From CAVTWH01 sp963850915 (GTDB lineage: Bacteria; Actinomycetota; Actinomycetes; Mycobacteriales; Micromonosporaceae), in contig CAWKND010000005.1 in assembly GCA_963850915.1 (NCBI GenBank), positions 930,001 to 994,000 on the forward strand: 64,000 nucleotides of DNA, read 5' to 3'. The notes below the pieces were generated by a model. It had not been told where the DNA came from, made no database searches, and worked only from the letters and a program-made list of their open reading frames with translations. Both the position numbers and the translations under genes were made by a program. Below are positions 34,012 through 42,161 of the stretch, piece after piece (positions within the stretch are counted from its first letter, which is position 1; the number at the start of each line of letters is the position of its first letter).

Positions 34012-34039
34012 GCTGGTCGGCACCGCTTCGCTGCCGTAG
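34004..34039 (+). pseudogene. Remnant of a VapC toxin start
   Basis: An ATG at 34004 overlaps the end of the antitoxin relic, the usual VapBC spacing. It reads MTELVGTASLP and then a TAG. Real VapC proteins begin MTEYLVDTSAL or similar, with the first catalytic aspartate at the position now replaced. No PIN-domain sequence follows. It is best read as the deleted stump of the toxin gene; a chance ORF cannot be excluded. Confidence 0.4.
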
Positions 34040-34044
34040 GGGTA

Positions 34045-34881
34045 TCAAGCGAGAACGGTGGCGTCGGTCAGGACGAGGGGCGCCCAGTGCGGGGCGGGGT
34101 GCCAGCCGTGCCGGGGATCGATGGCCACGAACGGGTGGTCGCCCACCGGTGTCCAGGAGTGCCGGGTGGTCGGGTCGAGGCGGCTGATCCGGGCCACCGG
34201 CTCGGGGCACACCCACCGGGTGAAGTCGTCGTCGAGTAGGGCGCAGTGACCGTGTACCTGGCCGAAGGGCGTACCGCGGCCGGCTGCGGCGCGCGCCAAC
34301 CAGGGTGCCCGTAGCTCCCAGCCGGCCTCCGCCCACAGTGGACCGGCGTCGGTACGCGGCGGGCCGCCCATGCGCATGCCGGTACGCCACAGCGGCGAGC
34401 CCGGGTCGCGCGGGAGTGCGTTCAGCGCCGCTGCCGCCGCCGATGCGGAGGTCGGTCGCCCCAACTCCCGCCACAACGGCAGGGTGAGGCCGGCGTGGCA
34501 CAGCAGCAGGTCACCGTGTTCGACACTGCGTACCGCCACGCCCACCCGCAGCCGGTCGCCGGCCCACCAGTCGCACAGCCGGCCACTGTCCACGGCGGAG
34601 AGTGGCTGCGGCCAGTGGAACCGGCTGCCGTCGGGCAGGTACTGCGCCTCGTGGTTGCCGATCAACTGGATCCACTGCTCGGGCTGTCGGGCCAGGGCCC
34701 GCTGCACGATGTCGAGTACGCCGGGGGAGTCCGGGCCACGGTCTACCAGGTCGCCCACCTGGACAACCCGCAGATCGGCGGGGAGTCGCAGGTCGTGTGG
34801 GTCGGCACCGAGCCCGATGAGGGCGTCCCGCAGCAACTGGGCGTGGCCGCCGATATCGCCGAAGATCGCTACCCGGGTCAC
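34045..34881 (-). CDS. Metallophosphoesterase (calcineurin-like)
   Basis: The 278-residue protein has the phosphoesterase metal motifs in order: GDIGGH near 8-13, GDLVDRG near 43-49, GNHEAQYLP near 75-83 and the C-terminal VHGHC near 210. The first motif has Gly where many family members have His (GDIHG), but the following His may compensate. It resembles bacterial serine/threonine-type or ApaH-like phosphatases; the substrate is unknown. It is divergent from the MFS exporter gene. Confidence 0.8.
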   Translation of the reverse strand: MTRVAIFGDIGGHAQLLRDALIGLGADPHDLRLPADLRVVQVGDLVDRGPDSPGVLDIVQRALARQPEQWIQLIGNHEAQYLPDGSRFHWPQPLSAVDSGRLCDWWAGDRLRVGVAVRSVEHGDLLLCHAGLTLPLWRELGRPTSASAAAAALNALPRDPGSPLWRTGMRMGGPPRTDAGPLWAEAGWELRAPWLARAAAGRGTPFGQVHGHCALLDDDFTRWVCPEPVARISRLDPTTRHSWTPVGDHPFVAIDPRHGWHPAPHWAPLVLTDATVLA

Positions 34882-34930
34882 GTGATCATTCTGGCCGGAC
34901 TATTCCCGTAGAGCCAGGTGAGTGACCTCA

Positions 34931-35010
34931 CCGTTTCATAGTTACGAAACGGTTCCGTATCGCCGGGACGGGGCGTAGCGTCTCCGTCGAATACGGAACT
35001 GCTGCGTATC
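34931..35010. promoter_or_regulatory. TetR-type operator cluster upstream of the exporter
   Basis: CCGTTTC (34931-34937) and GAAACGG (34946-34952) form a perfect 7-bp dyad. Overlapping it, ACGG-TT-CCGT spans 34949-34958. TTCCGTAT (34953-34960) recurs inverted as ATACGGAA (34991-34998), and ATACG (34991-34995) pairs with CGTAT at about 35004-35008. Repeated ACGG/CCGT half-sites next to an exporter with a tetR gene strongly suggest binding by that TetR. Confidence 0.6.
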
Positions 35011-35027
35011 GCAAGTGGGGCGACAGA

Positions 35028-36791
35028 GTGGGCGAAGACGTGGGCGACGCGAGGCTGGGCAACACGACGGTGGGCAACACGAGGGTGGGCAACACAGGTG
35101 GGCAGTACGGGGGCAGCACAAGGGTGGGCAGTACAACGGTAGGCAACGCACAGGTGGGTACGACGAAAGCGGGCAACACAAAAGTGGGCAAGACGGTGGA
35201 CGAATCAGTGGACAAGACAACTGCGCTGGGCGGCCATCCGCGCCGGTGGACCATCCTCGCCGTGCTGGTGGTGAGCCTGCTGGTCGTGGTACTCGACAAC
35301 ACGGTGCTCAACGTCGCGCTGCGTACCATCGCCGACCCGATCCACGGGCTGGGCGCCACCCAGACCGACCTGGAGTGGGCGATCAACTCGTACACCCTGG
35401 TCTTCGCGGGTCTGCTCTTTACGGCCGGCGTGCTGGGCGACCGGCTCGGCCGGCGCAAGGTGCTGGTGCTCGGCATGGCCCTGTTCGGCCTGGCCTCGCT
35501 GGCCTCCGCCTACGCCCAGACACCCGGCCAGCTGATCTGGGCGCGGGCGCTGATGGGCGTCGGCGGCGCGGCGATCATGCCGGCCACGCTCTCGATCATC
35601 TCGAACGTTTTCGACCCGCGCGAGCGGGCCCGCGCCATCGGCGTCTGGGCCGGCGCGGTCGGCCTCGGCGTGGCCATCGGCCCGGTCGTCGGCGGCGCGC
35701 TGCTGGAGCACTTCTGGTGGGGCTCGGTCTTCCTGATCAACGTACCCATCGTGATCGGCGGACTGATCGCGATCATGGCGCTGGTACCCGACTCGCGCGA
35801 CCCGAAGCCCGGCCGCGTGGACTTCGCCGGCGTACTCCTGTCCATCGCCGGTCTGGTGCTGGTGGTGTACGGCATCATCAACGGCGGCGACCACGGCTTC
35901 CGGCACCCCGAGTCCTGGGCCACGCTGCTCGCCGGGGTACTCGTCCTGATCACCTTCGTACTGGTGGAGCGCCGGGTGCGCTACCCCTCGCTGGACGTCA
36001 GCCTGTTCCGCAACCCGCGGTTCTCGGCCGCTGTCGGCTCGGTCGGCCTGGTCTTCTTCGCCGCCATGGGTACCCTCTTCTTCCTCTCCTTCTACCTGCA
36101 GCTGGTACGCGGCTACAGCCCGCTGAAGTCGGGTCTGTTGATGGTGCCGTTCGCGGCGGCGCAGCTGATCTTCGCCCCGCGTAGCGCGGCGATGGTGCGC
36201 CGGTACGGTGCCAAGTTCGTCTGCGCACTCGGCATGGCACTGGTCACGGTGGTCCTCGCGGCCTTCGCGTTCGTGCAGGTCGATACGCCGATCTGGATCG
36301 TCGCGGCGCTCTTCTTCGTGCAGGGCGTCGGGATGGCCAACGTGATGCCGCCGGCGACTGAGTCGATCATGTCGACGCTGCCGCGGGAGAAGGCGGGGGT
36401 CGGCTCGGCCGTCTCCAACACCGTCCGCCAGGTCGGTGGCGCGCTCGGCGTGGCCATCCTCGGCTCGGTACTGGCCGCGGTCTACCGCAGCCGGATCTCC
36501 GATCACCTGACCGGCCTGCAGCCGCAGGCGCGGCAGTCGGCGGGGGACTCGATCTCCGGTACCTATGCTGTGGCCGGCAAGCTGGGCCAGGGCGCACCGG
36601 CGCTGCTGGGCGCGGCGAACCAGGCGTACACCGAGGCGATGCACTGGGCCGCGGCCGGCTCTGCGGTCGCCGGGGTGATCGGCACAATTGTGGTGTTGCT
36701 GTGGCTGCCCGGCCGGAACCGGACACCGCAACGGCCGGTGGAGACTCCGCTGGAGAGTCTTGCCGAACAGCTAGAGCTGGCCGAAGCGTAA
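35028..36791 (+). CDS. MFS multidrug transporter (EmrB/QacA, DHA2) with repeat-bearing N-terminus
   Basis: After an odd 70-residue leader the protein is a normal 14-helix DHA2 exporter: WTILAVLVVSLLVVVLDNTVLNVAL in helix 1, motif A GDRLGRRKVLVLG near 146-158 and motif C-like GVWAGAVGLGVAIGPVVGG in helix 5. It likely pumps drugs or metabolites with proton exchange. The leader consists of VGNTx pentapeptides coded by a 15-bp repeat. In-frame GTG codons occur at 35028, 35040, 35070, 35085, 35124, 35154, 35184, 35196 and 35208, so the true start is uncertain; 35208 would give a conventional protein. The tetR gene follows 15 bp after the stop. Confidence 0.82.
   Translation: MGEDVGDARLGNTTVGNTRVGNTGGQYGGSTRVGSTTVGNAQVGTTKAGNTKVGKTVDESVDKTTALGGHPRRWTILAVLVVSLLVVVLDNTVLNVALRTIADPIHGLGATQTDLEWAINSYTLVFAGLLFTAGVLGDRLGRRKVLVLGMALFGLASLASAYAQTPGQLIWARALMGVGGAAIMPATLSIISNVFDPRERARAIGVWAGAVGLGVAIGPVVGGALLEHFWWGSVFLINVPIVIGGLIAIMALVPDSRDPKPGRVDFAGVLLSIAGLVLVVYGIINGGDHGFRHPESWATLLAGVLVLITFVLVERRVRYPSLDVSLFRNPRFSAAVGSVGLVFFAAMGTLFFLSFYLQLVRGYSPLKSGLLMVPFAAAQLIFAPRSAAMVRRYGAKFVCALGMALVTVVLAAFAFVQVDTPIWIVAALFFVQGVGMANVMPPATESIMSTLPREKAGVGSAVSNTVRQVGGALGVAILGSVLAAVYRSRISDHLTGLQPQARQSAGDSISGTYAVAGKLGQGAPALLGAANQAYTEAMHWAAAGSAVAGVIGTIVVLLWLPGRNRTPQRPVETPLESLAEQLELAEA
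35055..35198 (+). repeat. 15-bp repeat coding for VGNTx pentapeptides
   Basis: Degenerate units of GTGGGCAACACGAGG run through the first 60 codons of the exporter frame, with one irregular stretch around 35097-35123. Most units begin with an in-frame GTG that could start translation. The unit length of 15 bp keeps the frame regardless of copy number. Confidence 0.85.
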
Positions 36792-36806
36792 TCTGTCGGC
36801 AACAAT

Positions 36807-37421
36807 ATGGACGTGACGACGACCGCTGGCGCTGCGCCGACCGATCAGGACCGCAAGGCTCCTGGTCGGCCGCGCAGCGTCCGCGCGGACGAGGCGATCA
36901 TCGAGGCGACCCTGGACCTGCTGGCCAGCGGTACCCCGGTCGAAGCACTGTCCATTGAGGCGGTGGCGGCGCGCGCCGGAGTCGGCAAGGCCACGATCTA
37001 CCGGCGCTGGGCCAACAAGGAGTCGCTGATCGTCGACGCGGTCGCCAGCATCAAGGGTGACCCGCCCACCATCGCCGGCGTCTCGGTACGGGAAGACCTG
37101 ATCAGCCTGTTGCGGCCGATGGGGCAGATGCGCAGCAACCGGTTCGGCAAGATCATGCCGTGCCTGCTCGGTGAGCTGAAGCGCAACGCGCAGCTGGCCC
37201 GCTCATACACCGCGCTGACCGAGCCGCGCCGGGAGATCCTGCGGCAGGTGCTGCGCCGGGGCATCCAGACAGGTGAGGTACGGGCCGACATGGATGTTGA
37301 CGTGGCCGTGTCGATGCTGGTGGCGCCCCTGATGGTGCAGGGCATGCTGAACTGGAATCCGGCGCTGGACTCGGTGGACCTGCCTGTCAAGGTGGTCGAC
37401 ACCCTCCTCGGTACCGGCTGA
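36807..37421 (+). CDS. TetR-family transcriptional regulator
   Basis: The 204-residue repressor has a TetR helix-turn-helix over residues 25-75: ADEAIIEATLDLLASG, then SIEAVAARAGVGKATIYRRWANKESLI. The C-terminal all-helical ligand domain ends in MVQGMLNWNPALDS. It is 15 bp downstream of the exporter gene and probably cotranscribed, and ACGG/CCGT dyads precede the exporter. It likely represses the pair until an exported drug binds. Confidence 0.88.
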   Translation: MDVTTTAGAAPTDQDRKAPGRPRSVRADEAIIEATLDLLASGTPVEALSIEAVAARAGVGKATIYRRWANKESLIVDAVASIKGDPPTIAGVSVREDLISLLRPMGQMRSNRFGKIMPCLLGELKRNAQLARSYTALTEPRREILRQVLRRGIQTGEVRADMDVDVAVSMLVAPLMVQGMLNWNPALDSVDLPVKVVDTLLGTG

Positions 37422-37454
37422 GGCTCGGTACGGGCTGAGCTGTCCGCGGCGCGC

Positions 37455-37477
37455 CCGCTGGCCGGACTGGCCAGCGG
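37455..37477. terminator. Bidirectional hairpin between tetR and the DUF397 gene
   Basis: CCGCTGGCC (37455-37463) and GGCCAGCGG (37469-37477) form a perfect 9-bp stem with a 5-nt loop. They lie between convergent genes. There is no U-tract, as is usual for high-GC actinobacterial terminators. Confidence 0.6.
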
Positions 37478-37517
37478 AGGGGGCGCCGTGTGTAGGCACG
37501 ACGCCCCCGAGGGGCAC

Positions 37518-37720
37518 CTAGTGGTCGAACTGACCGCTCTTCGTAGCGACGATGAACGAGACCCACTCGCTGGGGGGAAGACGAGCGCGCCGCCGTCCGG
37601 CTGCTTCGAGTCCCGTACGGCGATGGCAGTGTCGAGGTCGGCGACTTCGACACAGTTGCCACCGTTTTGGCCGCTGCGGGTACTCTTGCGCCAAACGGCA
37701 CGGGACAGGTTGGGCGTCAT
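37518..37720 (-). pseudogene. DUF397 protein, frameshifted
   Basis: From the ATG at 37720 the frame reads MTPNLSRAVWRKSTRSGQNG, NCVEVADL and RDSKQPDGGALVFPP, a standard DUF397 start. It then loses sense after a run of six G (C on the coding strand) at 37572-37577. In the frame restored by one extra base it reads SEWVSFIVATKSGQFDH and stops at 37518, giving the normal 67-residue length. This is a -1 shift in a homopolymer, a classic sequencing or slippage site. DUF397 proteins are small partners of XRE/DUF5753 regulators such as the upstream gene. Confidence 0.75.
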
Positions 37721-37756
37721 ATCCCGTAGATTCCTTTCCTCTCCGGGGACTACGGA

Positions 37757-38611
37757 CTACTCGAGATGTTTCGCCACGTCGATAATGAATTCCACCGATT
37801 GACGCGGTGGAATTGCTGACGCGACCAGGTGATTGAATGCGAGGTTGTATCGGTCAACCTCTTCCGGCTTCTCCAGGTAGAGCGCGCCTGTCAGGTAGTC
37901 GATGAACACGACCTGCGGGTCGGCCCGGTCGGGGAAGCCGAGAATCACGAAGGGCGTCGTCATGCCGGGATGAGCGCCCAGGTTGTTCTTGATGATCTGG
38001 ATCGTGACGTGCCGGTGGGCACTCAGTTCGGCAATGTGCAGCAGCTGATCACGCATCACGCCGGGGCCGCCGACCATCCGGGACAGCACGGCTTCGCTGA
38101 GGATGGCCCAGTACTGCGGGGGCGCGTCGGAGGTCAGCGTGGCCCGCCGTACCGAGCGGATCTCCACCGCCCGGTCGACCGTGGCGGCGTTGGCCAACTC
38201 GCTCTGCTCGAACAGAGCGCGGGCGTACCCGTCGGTCTGCAACAGACCCGGGATGAGCTGCACCTCGTAGGTGCGGATGCTGGCGGCCACCGACTCCATG
38301 CCGAGGAAGGTGTCGAACCAGTCCGGTACCCCGTCGTCGAAGCGCTGCCACCAGCCCGGTGTCTTTGCCTCCCGGGCCAGCGCGAGCAGGTTGGCGGTCA
38401 GCTCCTCGCCGGCGTTGTAGAGCTGGCAGAGTGCCTGCACGTCGATGATCCGCGCGGCCACCCGTGCGGTCTCCATCCGGCTGATTTTCGAGGCTGAGCA
38501 GTCCAGGTGCTCGCCGGCCTGCTCACAGGTCATCCCGGCGCGGTCGCGCAGCCGGCGTAGCTCCGCGCCGAGCCGGCGCCGCCGTACCGTGGGGCTCTGC
38601 CGAACGGACAT
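37757..38611 (-). CDS. XRE-family helix-turn-helix regulator with DUF5753 domain
   Basis: The 284-residue protein has an N-terminal Cro/C1 helix-turn-helix (LGAELRRLRDRAGMTCEQAGEHLDCSASKISRMETAR near 14-49). It is followed by the DUF5753 domain, with TYEVQLIPGLLQTDGYARAL near 114-133 and a C-terminal LAFNHLVASAIPPRQSVEFI. Such proteins pair with DUF397 partners in actinomycetes and control development or antibiotic production in some streptomycetes. The frameshifted DUF397 gene follows 36 bp downstream. It is divergent from a small gene of unknown function. The ATG at 38611 has GGGAG upstream. Confidence 0.87.
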   Translation of the reverse strand: MSVRQSPTVRRRRLGAELRRLRDRAGMTCEQAGEHLDCSASKISRMETARVAARIIDVQALCQLYNAGEELTANLLALAREAKTPGWWQRFDDGVPDWFDTFLGMESVAASIRTYEVQLIPGLLQTDGYARALFEQSELANAATVDRAVEIRSVRRATLTSDAPPQYWAILSEAVLSRMVGGPGVMRDQLLHIAELSAHRHVTIQIIKNNLGAHPGMTTPFVILGFPDRADPQVVFIDYLTGALYLEKPEEVDRYNLAFNHLVASAIPPRQSVEFIIDVAKHLE

Positions 38612-38842
38612 GCGGACAGCTTTCTCCCGGGCAGTGATGAGCGCAACTGTCAGAACCGGCTCGGCGCGCTGTATGTCGGCTGGTACGGGCGCAATCGCAC
38701 CGCGTGTGCGATGCGTCAATGATGCACATTGCAATCAGGACTTTGCGCATGGGAACCTGTCGATCGAGCAGTGCACGGCGGGCGTCGACGCCGGTGTCCA
38801 GGGCGCCGGGGGACCGGGTGCCGACGAGTCGGAGGGGGTCCG

Positions 38843-39154
38843 ATGAGTCATCTCCTGCCATTGGCTTTCGCGCTGCGTACCCGGGAGCGACCGGACCGGC
38901 CGGGCGTGGTGCTCGGGTACGGCATGCTGCTGCCGGACGGTACGGCCGTCACCGCCGAGTCGCACGCCGGTCAGACCAGGGCATTGGCGTACTGGCCCTC
39001 CGCCCAGGCAGCCGCCGACGGCTTCGCGGCCGAACTGGTGTGGGGGCAGGTACCCGTCGTCGCCGGGCCGGCGCGGGCAGCGGTACCCGCGAGCCATCCG
39101 GTCAACCGGCGCCCCGACCACGACCGGGTGTGGCGGACCGGCCGTCCCGTCTGA
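38843..39154 (+). CDS. Small hypothetical protein next to XRE/DUF397
   Basis: The 103-residue product, beginning SHLLPLAFALRTRERPDRPG, has no motif I recognise. GGAGGGGG lies six bases before the ATG, and third codon positions are strongly G/C, so it is likely real. It is transcribed divergently from the XRE regulator across a 231-bp gap of lower GC content. This suggests that the XRE/DUF397 pair may control it. It ends 160 bp before ruvC. Confidence 0.6.
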   Translation: MSHLLPLAFALRTRERPDRPGVVLGYGMLLPDGTAVTAESHAGQTRALAYWPSAQAAADGFAAELVWGQVPVVAGPARAAVPASHPVNRRPDHDRVWRTGRPV

Positions 39155-39313
39155 TCCGCCCGTTGCACTCTCGCCCCCGGGCCGGCTACCGGCTCGAGCC
39201 CGCCCGGCATCCGCCGTTGCCGGCCGCGCCGCGTGGCAGCGCCGGTCCCCGATCCGGTTCGGGTTAGAGTGTCGAACACACGTTTGAGGCGAGCGACCGG
39301 CCGGAGGGCAGCA

Positions 39314-39862
39314 GTGCGCGTGCTGGGGGTCGACCCGGGGCTGACCCGCTGCGGCGTCGGCGTAGTCGAGGGGCAGCCGGGCCGGGCCTGCACGCTGGTG
39401 CAGTACTACGTGATCACCTCGGACCCGGCCGACGAACTCGCCGCCCGCCTGCTGCACCTGGACCGGTCGCTGACCGATCTGGTGGCCGAGCACGCGCCGG
39501 ACAGCGTCGCCGTGGAGCGGGTCTTCAGCCAGCACAACGTGCGTACCGTCATGGGCACCGCGCAGGCCGGCGCGGTGGCCGTACTCGTCGCCGCCAAGCG
39601 CGGCATCCCGGTGCAGATGTACACGCCGAGCGAGGTCAAGGCCGCCGTCACCGGCTCCGGTCAGGCGGACAAGGCGCAGGTCACGGCGATGGTGACCAGG
39701 CTGCTGAAGCTGGCCGAGCCGCCCCGCCCGGCAGACGCCGCCGACGCCCTGGCGCTGGCCATCTGTCACGTGTGGCGGGGCGGTACCCGGGCCCGGCTGG
39801 CGGCCGCCCTGGCCAGCCAGCGCAGCAGCGCCGCGACGGTGAAACGGGGGACCGGACGATGA
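39314..39862 (+). CDS. ruvC: Crossover junction endodeoxyribonuclease RuvC
   Basis: The 182-residue RNase H-fold nuclease resolves Holliday junctions. The acidic active site is present: Asp7 in VLGVDPGLTRCG, Glu68 in SVAVERVFSQHN, and Asp141 and Asp144 in PADAADALALAICH. A GTG start follows GGAGGG. The TGA overlaps the ruvA ATG (ATGA), and ruvB is overlapped in turn, so the three genes are a coupled operon. Confidence 0.95.
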   Translation: MRVLGVDPGLTRCGVGVVEGQPGRACTLVQYYVITSDPADELAARLLHLDRSLTDLVAEHAPDSVAVERVFSQHNVRTVMGTAQAGAVAVLVAAKRGIPVQMYTPSEVKAAVTGSGQADKAQVTAMVTRLLKLAEPPRPADAADALALAICHVWRGGTRARLAAALASQRSSAATVKRGTGR

Positions 39863-40461
39863 TCGCCAGCCTGCGGGGCCGGGTGGCCACCGTGACGACG
39901 GACGCAGCGGTGGTGGAGGTGGGCGGTGTCGGGCTGGCCGTGCACTGCACGCCGGCCACCCTCGCCGGGCTGCGCGTGGGGGAGACCGCGCGGCTGGCCA
40001 CCACCCTGGTCGTCCGGGAAGACTCGCTCACCCTCTACGGCTTCGCCGACGACGACGAGAAGCACCTGTTCGAGCTGCTCCAGACGGCCAGCGGAGTCGG
40101 GCCGCGACTCGCCCAGGCGGTACTGGCGGTACTCGCGCCGGACCAGGTACGCAAGGCGCTGGCGGGAGCGGACACGGCCACCCTGATGCGGGTACCGGGG
40201 ATCGGCAAGAAGGGCGCCGAGCGGCTGGTACTGGAGCTGCGCGACAAGGTCGGGCCGGCCCCTGTCGGTACGCCGGAGAGCCTCATCGGAGCCCGCGGCG
40301 GCTGGCCCGAGCAGGTACGCCAGGCGCTGGTCGGGCTGGGCTGGACGGTCGCCCAGGCCGATCAGGCGGTGGCCGCGGTCGCCGAGTCGTTCACCGGCGA
40401 CCCACCGCCCGTCGCCGACCTGCTGCGCCAGGCCATCCGGCTGCTCGGGCGGGGCCGGTGA
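39859..40461 (+). CDS. ruvA: Holliday junction DNA helicase subunit RuvA
   Basis: The 200-residue junction-binding protein has the N-terminal OB domain (MIASLRGRVATVTTDAAVVEVGG), the helix-hairpin-helix pairs GVGPRLAQAVLAVL and VPGIGKKGAERLVLEL near 79-124, and a C-terminal domain that contacts RuvB. Length is normal. Start and stop both overlap the flanking ruv genes by four bases. Confidence 0.95.
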   Translation: MIASLRGRVATVTTDAAVVEVGGVGLAVHCTPATLAGLRVGETARLATTLVVREDSLTLYGFADDDEKHLFELLQTASGVGPRLAQAVLAVLAPDQVRKALAGADTATLMRVPGIGKKGAERLVLELRDKVGPAPVGTPESLIGARGGWPEQVRQALVGLGWTVAQADQAVAAVAESFTGDPPPVADLLRQAIRLLGRGR

Positions 40462-41507
40462 GCGAGCTGGTCTCCGCCCTGGCCGACCCCGAGGAGGTCG
40501 AGGCGGAGGCGAGCGTACGACCCCGCCGGCTGGTCGAGTTCGTCGGCCAGCACCGGGTACGCGAGCAGCTCGAACTGCTCCTGCACGGCGCGGTACGCCG
40601 CGGTTCGCCGCCCGACCACATCCTGCTCTCCGGCCCCCCGGGCCTCGGCAAGACCACCCTCGCCATGATCGTCGCGGCGGAGCTGGGCAGTGCGCTGCGG
40701 ATCACCAGCGGGCCGGCCATCGAGCGCTCCGGCGACCTGGCCGCGGTGCTGACCAGCCTCGCCGCCGGTGACGTGCTGTTCATCGACGAGATCCACCGCA
40801 TCGCGAAGCCGGCCGAGGAGCTGCTCTACAGCGCGATGGAGGACTTCCGGGTGGACGTGGTGGTCGGCAAGGGGCCGGGTGCCACCGCCATCCCGCTGGA
40901 CGTCGAGCCGTTCACGCTGGTCGGCGCGACCACCCGGGCCGGCCTGCTGACCGGGCCGATGCGCGATCGGTTCGGCTTCATGGCGCACCTGGACTTCTAC
41001 CAGCCGGCCGAGCTGGAGCAGGTGATCATCCGGTCGGCCCGGATCGTCGGGGTCAACGTGACGACCGACGGCGCCGCCGAAATCGCCGGCCGGTCCCGGG
41101 GTACCCCACGGATCGCCAACCGGCTGCTGCGGCGGGTACGCGACTACGCGGAGGTACGGGCCGACGGGGTGGTGGACCGGGCGACGGCACAGGCGGCCCT
41201 GAAGGTCTACGACGTGGACGAGCGCGGACTGGACCGGCTCGACCGGGCGGTACTCAGCGCGCTGTGCCGGCACTTCGGCGGCGGGCCGGTCGGCCTGTCC
41301 ACGCTCGCGGTCGCCGTCGGCGAGCAGCCGGACACCGTGGAAGAGGTCTGTGAACCGTTTCTCGTACGCGAGGGGCTGCTCGCGCGTACCCCCCGGGGAC
41401 GGGTAGCCACCGCCGGTGGGTGGCGCCACCTGGGGTTTACTCCGCCAACTGGTACTTTTGGGGCGGGCGCGGAAGGGCCGCCCGACCTGTTCACCGCTGA
41501 GCCCTAG
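40458..41507 (+). CDS. ruvB: Holliday junction branch migration ATPase RuvB
   Basis: The 349-residue AAA+ motor drives branch migration with RuvA. Walker A is GPPGLGKTT at about 59-67 and Walker B LFIDEIHR near 110-117. Sensor 1 GATTRAGLL and the arginine finger region GPMRDRFG follow, and a winged helix closes the protein. The GTG start overlaps the ruvA stop (GTGA). The tail FGAGAEGPPDLFTAEP is slightly longer than in enterobacteria. Confidence 0.95.
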   Translation: MSELVSALADPEEVEAEASVRPRRLVEFVGQHRVREQLELLLHGAVRRGSPPDHILLSGPPGLGKTTLAMIVAAELGSALRITSGPAIERSGDLAAVLTSLAAGDVLFIDEIHRIAKPAEELLYSAMEDFRVDVVVGKGPGATAIPLDVEPFTLVGATTRAGLLTGPMRDRFGFMAHLDFYQPAELEQVIIRSARIVGVNVTTDGAAEIAGRSRGTPRIANRLLRRVRDYAEVRADGVVDRATAQAALKVYDVDERGLDRLDRAVLSALCRHFGGGPVGLSTLAVAVGEQPDTVEEVCEPFLVREGLLARTPRGRVATAGGWRHLGFTPPTGTFGAGAEGPPDLFTAEP

Positions 41508-41677
41508 TCGACGGGCGCGGAACCCGGCAGCATGGTCACGTCCCGTAATCTGAACGTGATCTACGCCGCTTTCAGGGTTCCCGGCTTGACCGACTAGACT
41601 CGCCGCGGTCCGAACGGGACGAATACCTGGCTGCTCGTGCACTTGTGCGGGGGCAGCCCCACCGGAAGGCAAACACG

Positions 41678-42091
41678 GTGTACCTGGCAGCTGGCGGCGG
41701 GGGCGGGAGTTACACGACCCTGCTCCTCTTCATTCTCATCCCGGTCGCACTCTATTTCTTGATGATCCGCCCGCAGCAGCGCCGCATGAAGGACGCGCAG
41801 AAGCTGCAGAACAGCGTCGGCATCGGCGCCGAAGTGATGACCACCAGTGGCATTTACGGCACCGTGGCGGAGGTGGACGCCGAGGAGGGCACGATCTCGC
41901 TCGAGGTCTCGCCCGACGTGTACATCACGTTCGCCCGGGCGGCCATCAGCCGCGTCATCACCCCGGCAACGGTGGTCGATGAGGACAGCGACGACGACAT
42001 CGACTCGGATGTCGACTCGGACGTGGATGCCGACGTGAGTCCATCGGTCGTGGACGACAGCAACTCCGTCATCGAGCGGCGTAAGGACTGA
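41678..42091 (+). CDS. yajC: Preprotein translocase subunit YajC
   Basis: The 137-residue single-pass membrane protein has the YajC core: hydrophobic LLLFILIPVALYFLMIRPQQRRMKD near 15-39, then VMTTSGIYGTVAEVD. The C-terminal 35 residues are almost all Asp, Ser and Val, an acidic tail of unclear role. YajC associates with SecDF in protein export. The GTG at 41678 with GGAAGG upstream is preferred to a GTG at 41645. secD follows 70 bp later. Confidence 0.9.
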   Translation: MYLAAGGGGGSYTTLLLFILIPVALYFLMIRPQQRRMKDAQKLQNSVGIGAEVMTTSGIYGTVAEVDAEEGTISLEVSPDVYITFARAAISRVITPATVVDEDSDDDIDSDVDSDVDADVSPSVVDDSNSVIERRKD

Positions 42092-42161
42092 TCGGTCACC
42101 CCCAACGACCCGGCAGGCCGTACCGTTCGGCAAACACCACTAATCGGAAGACGAGACAACC

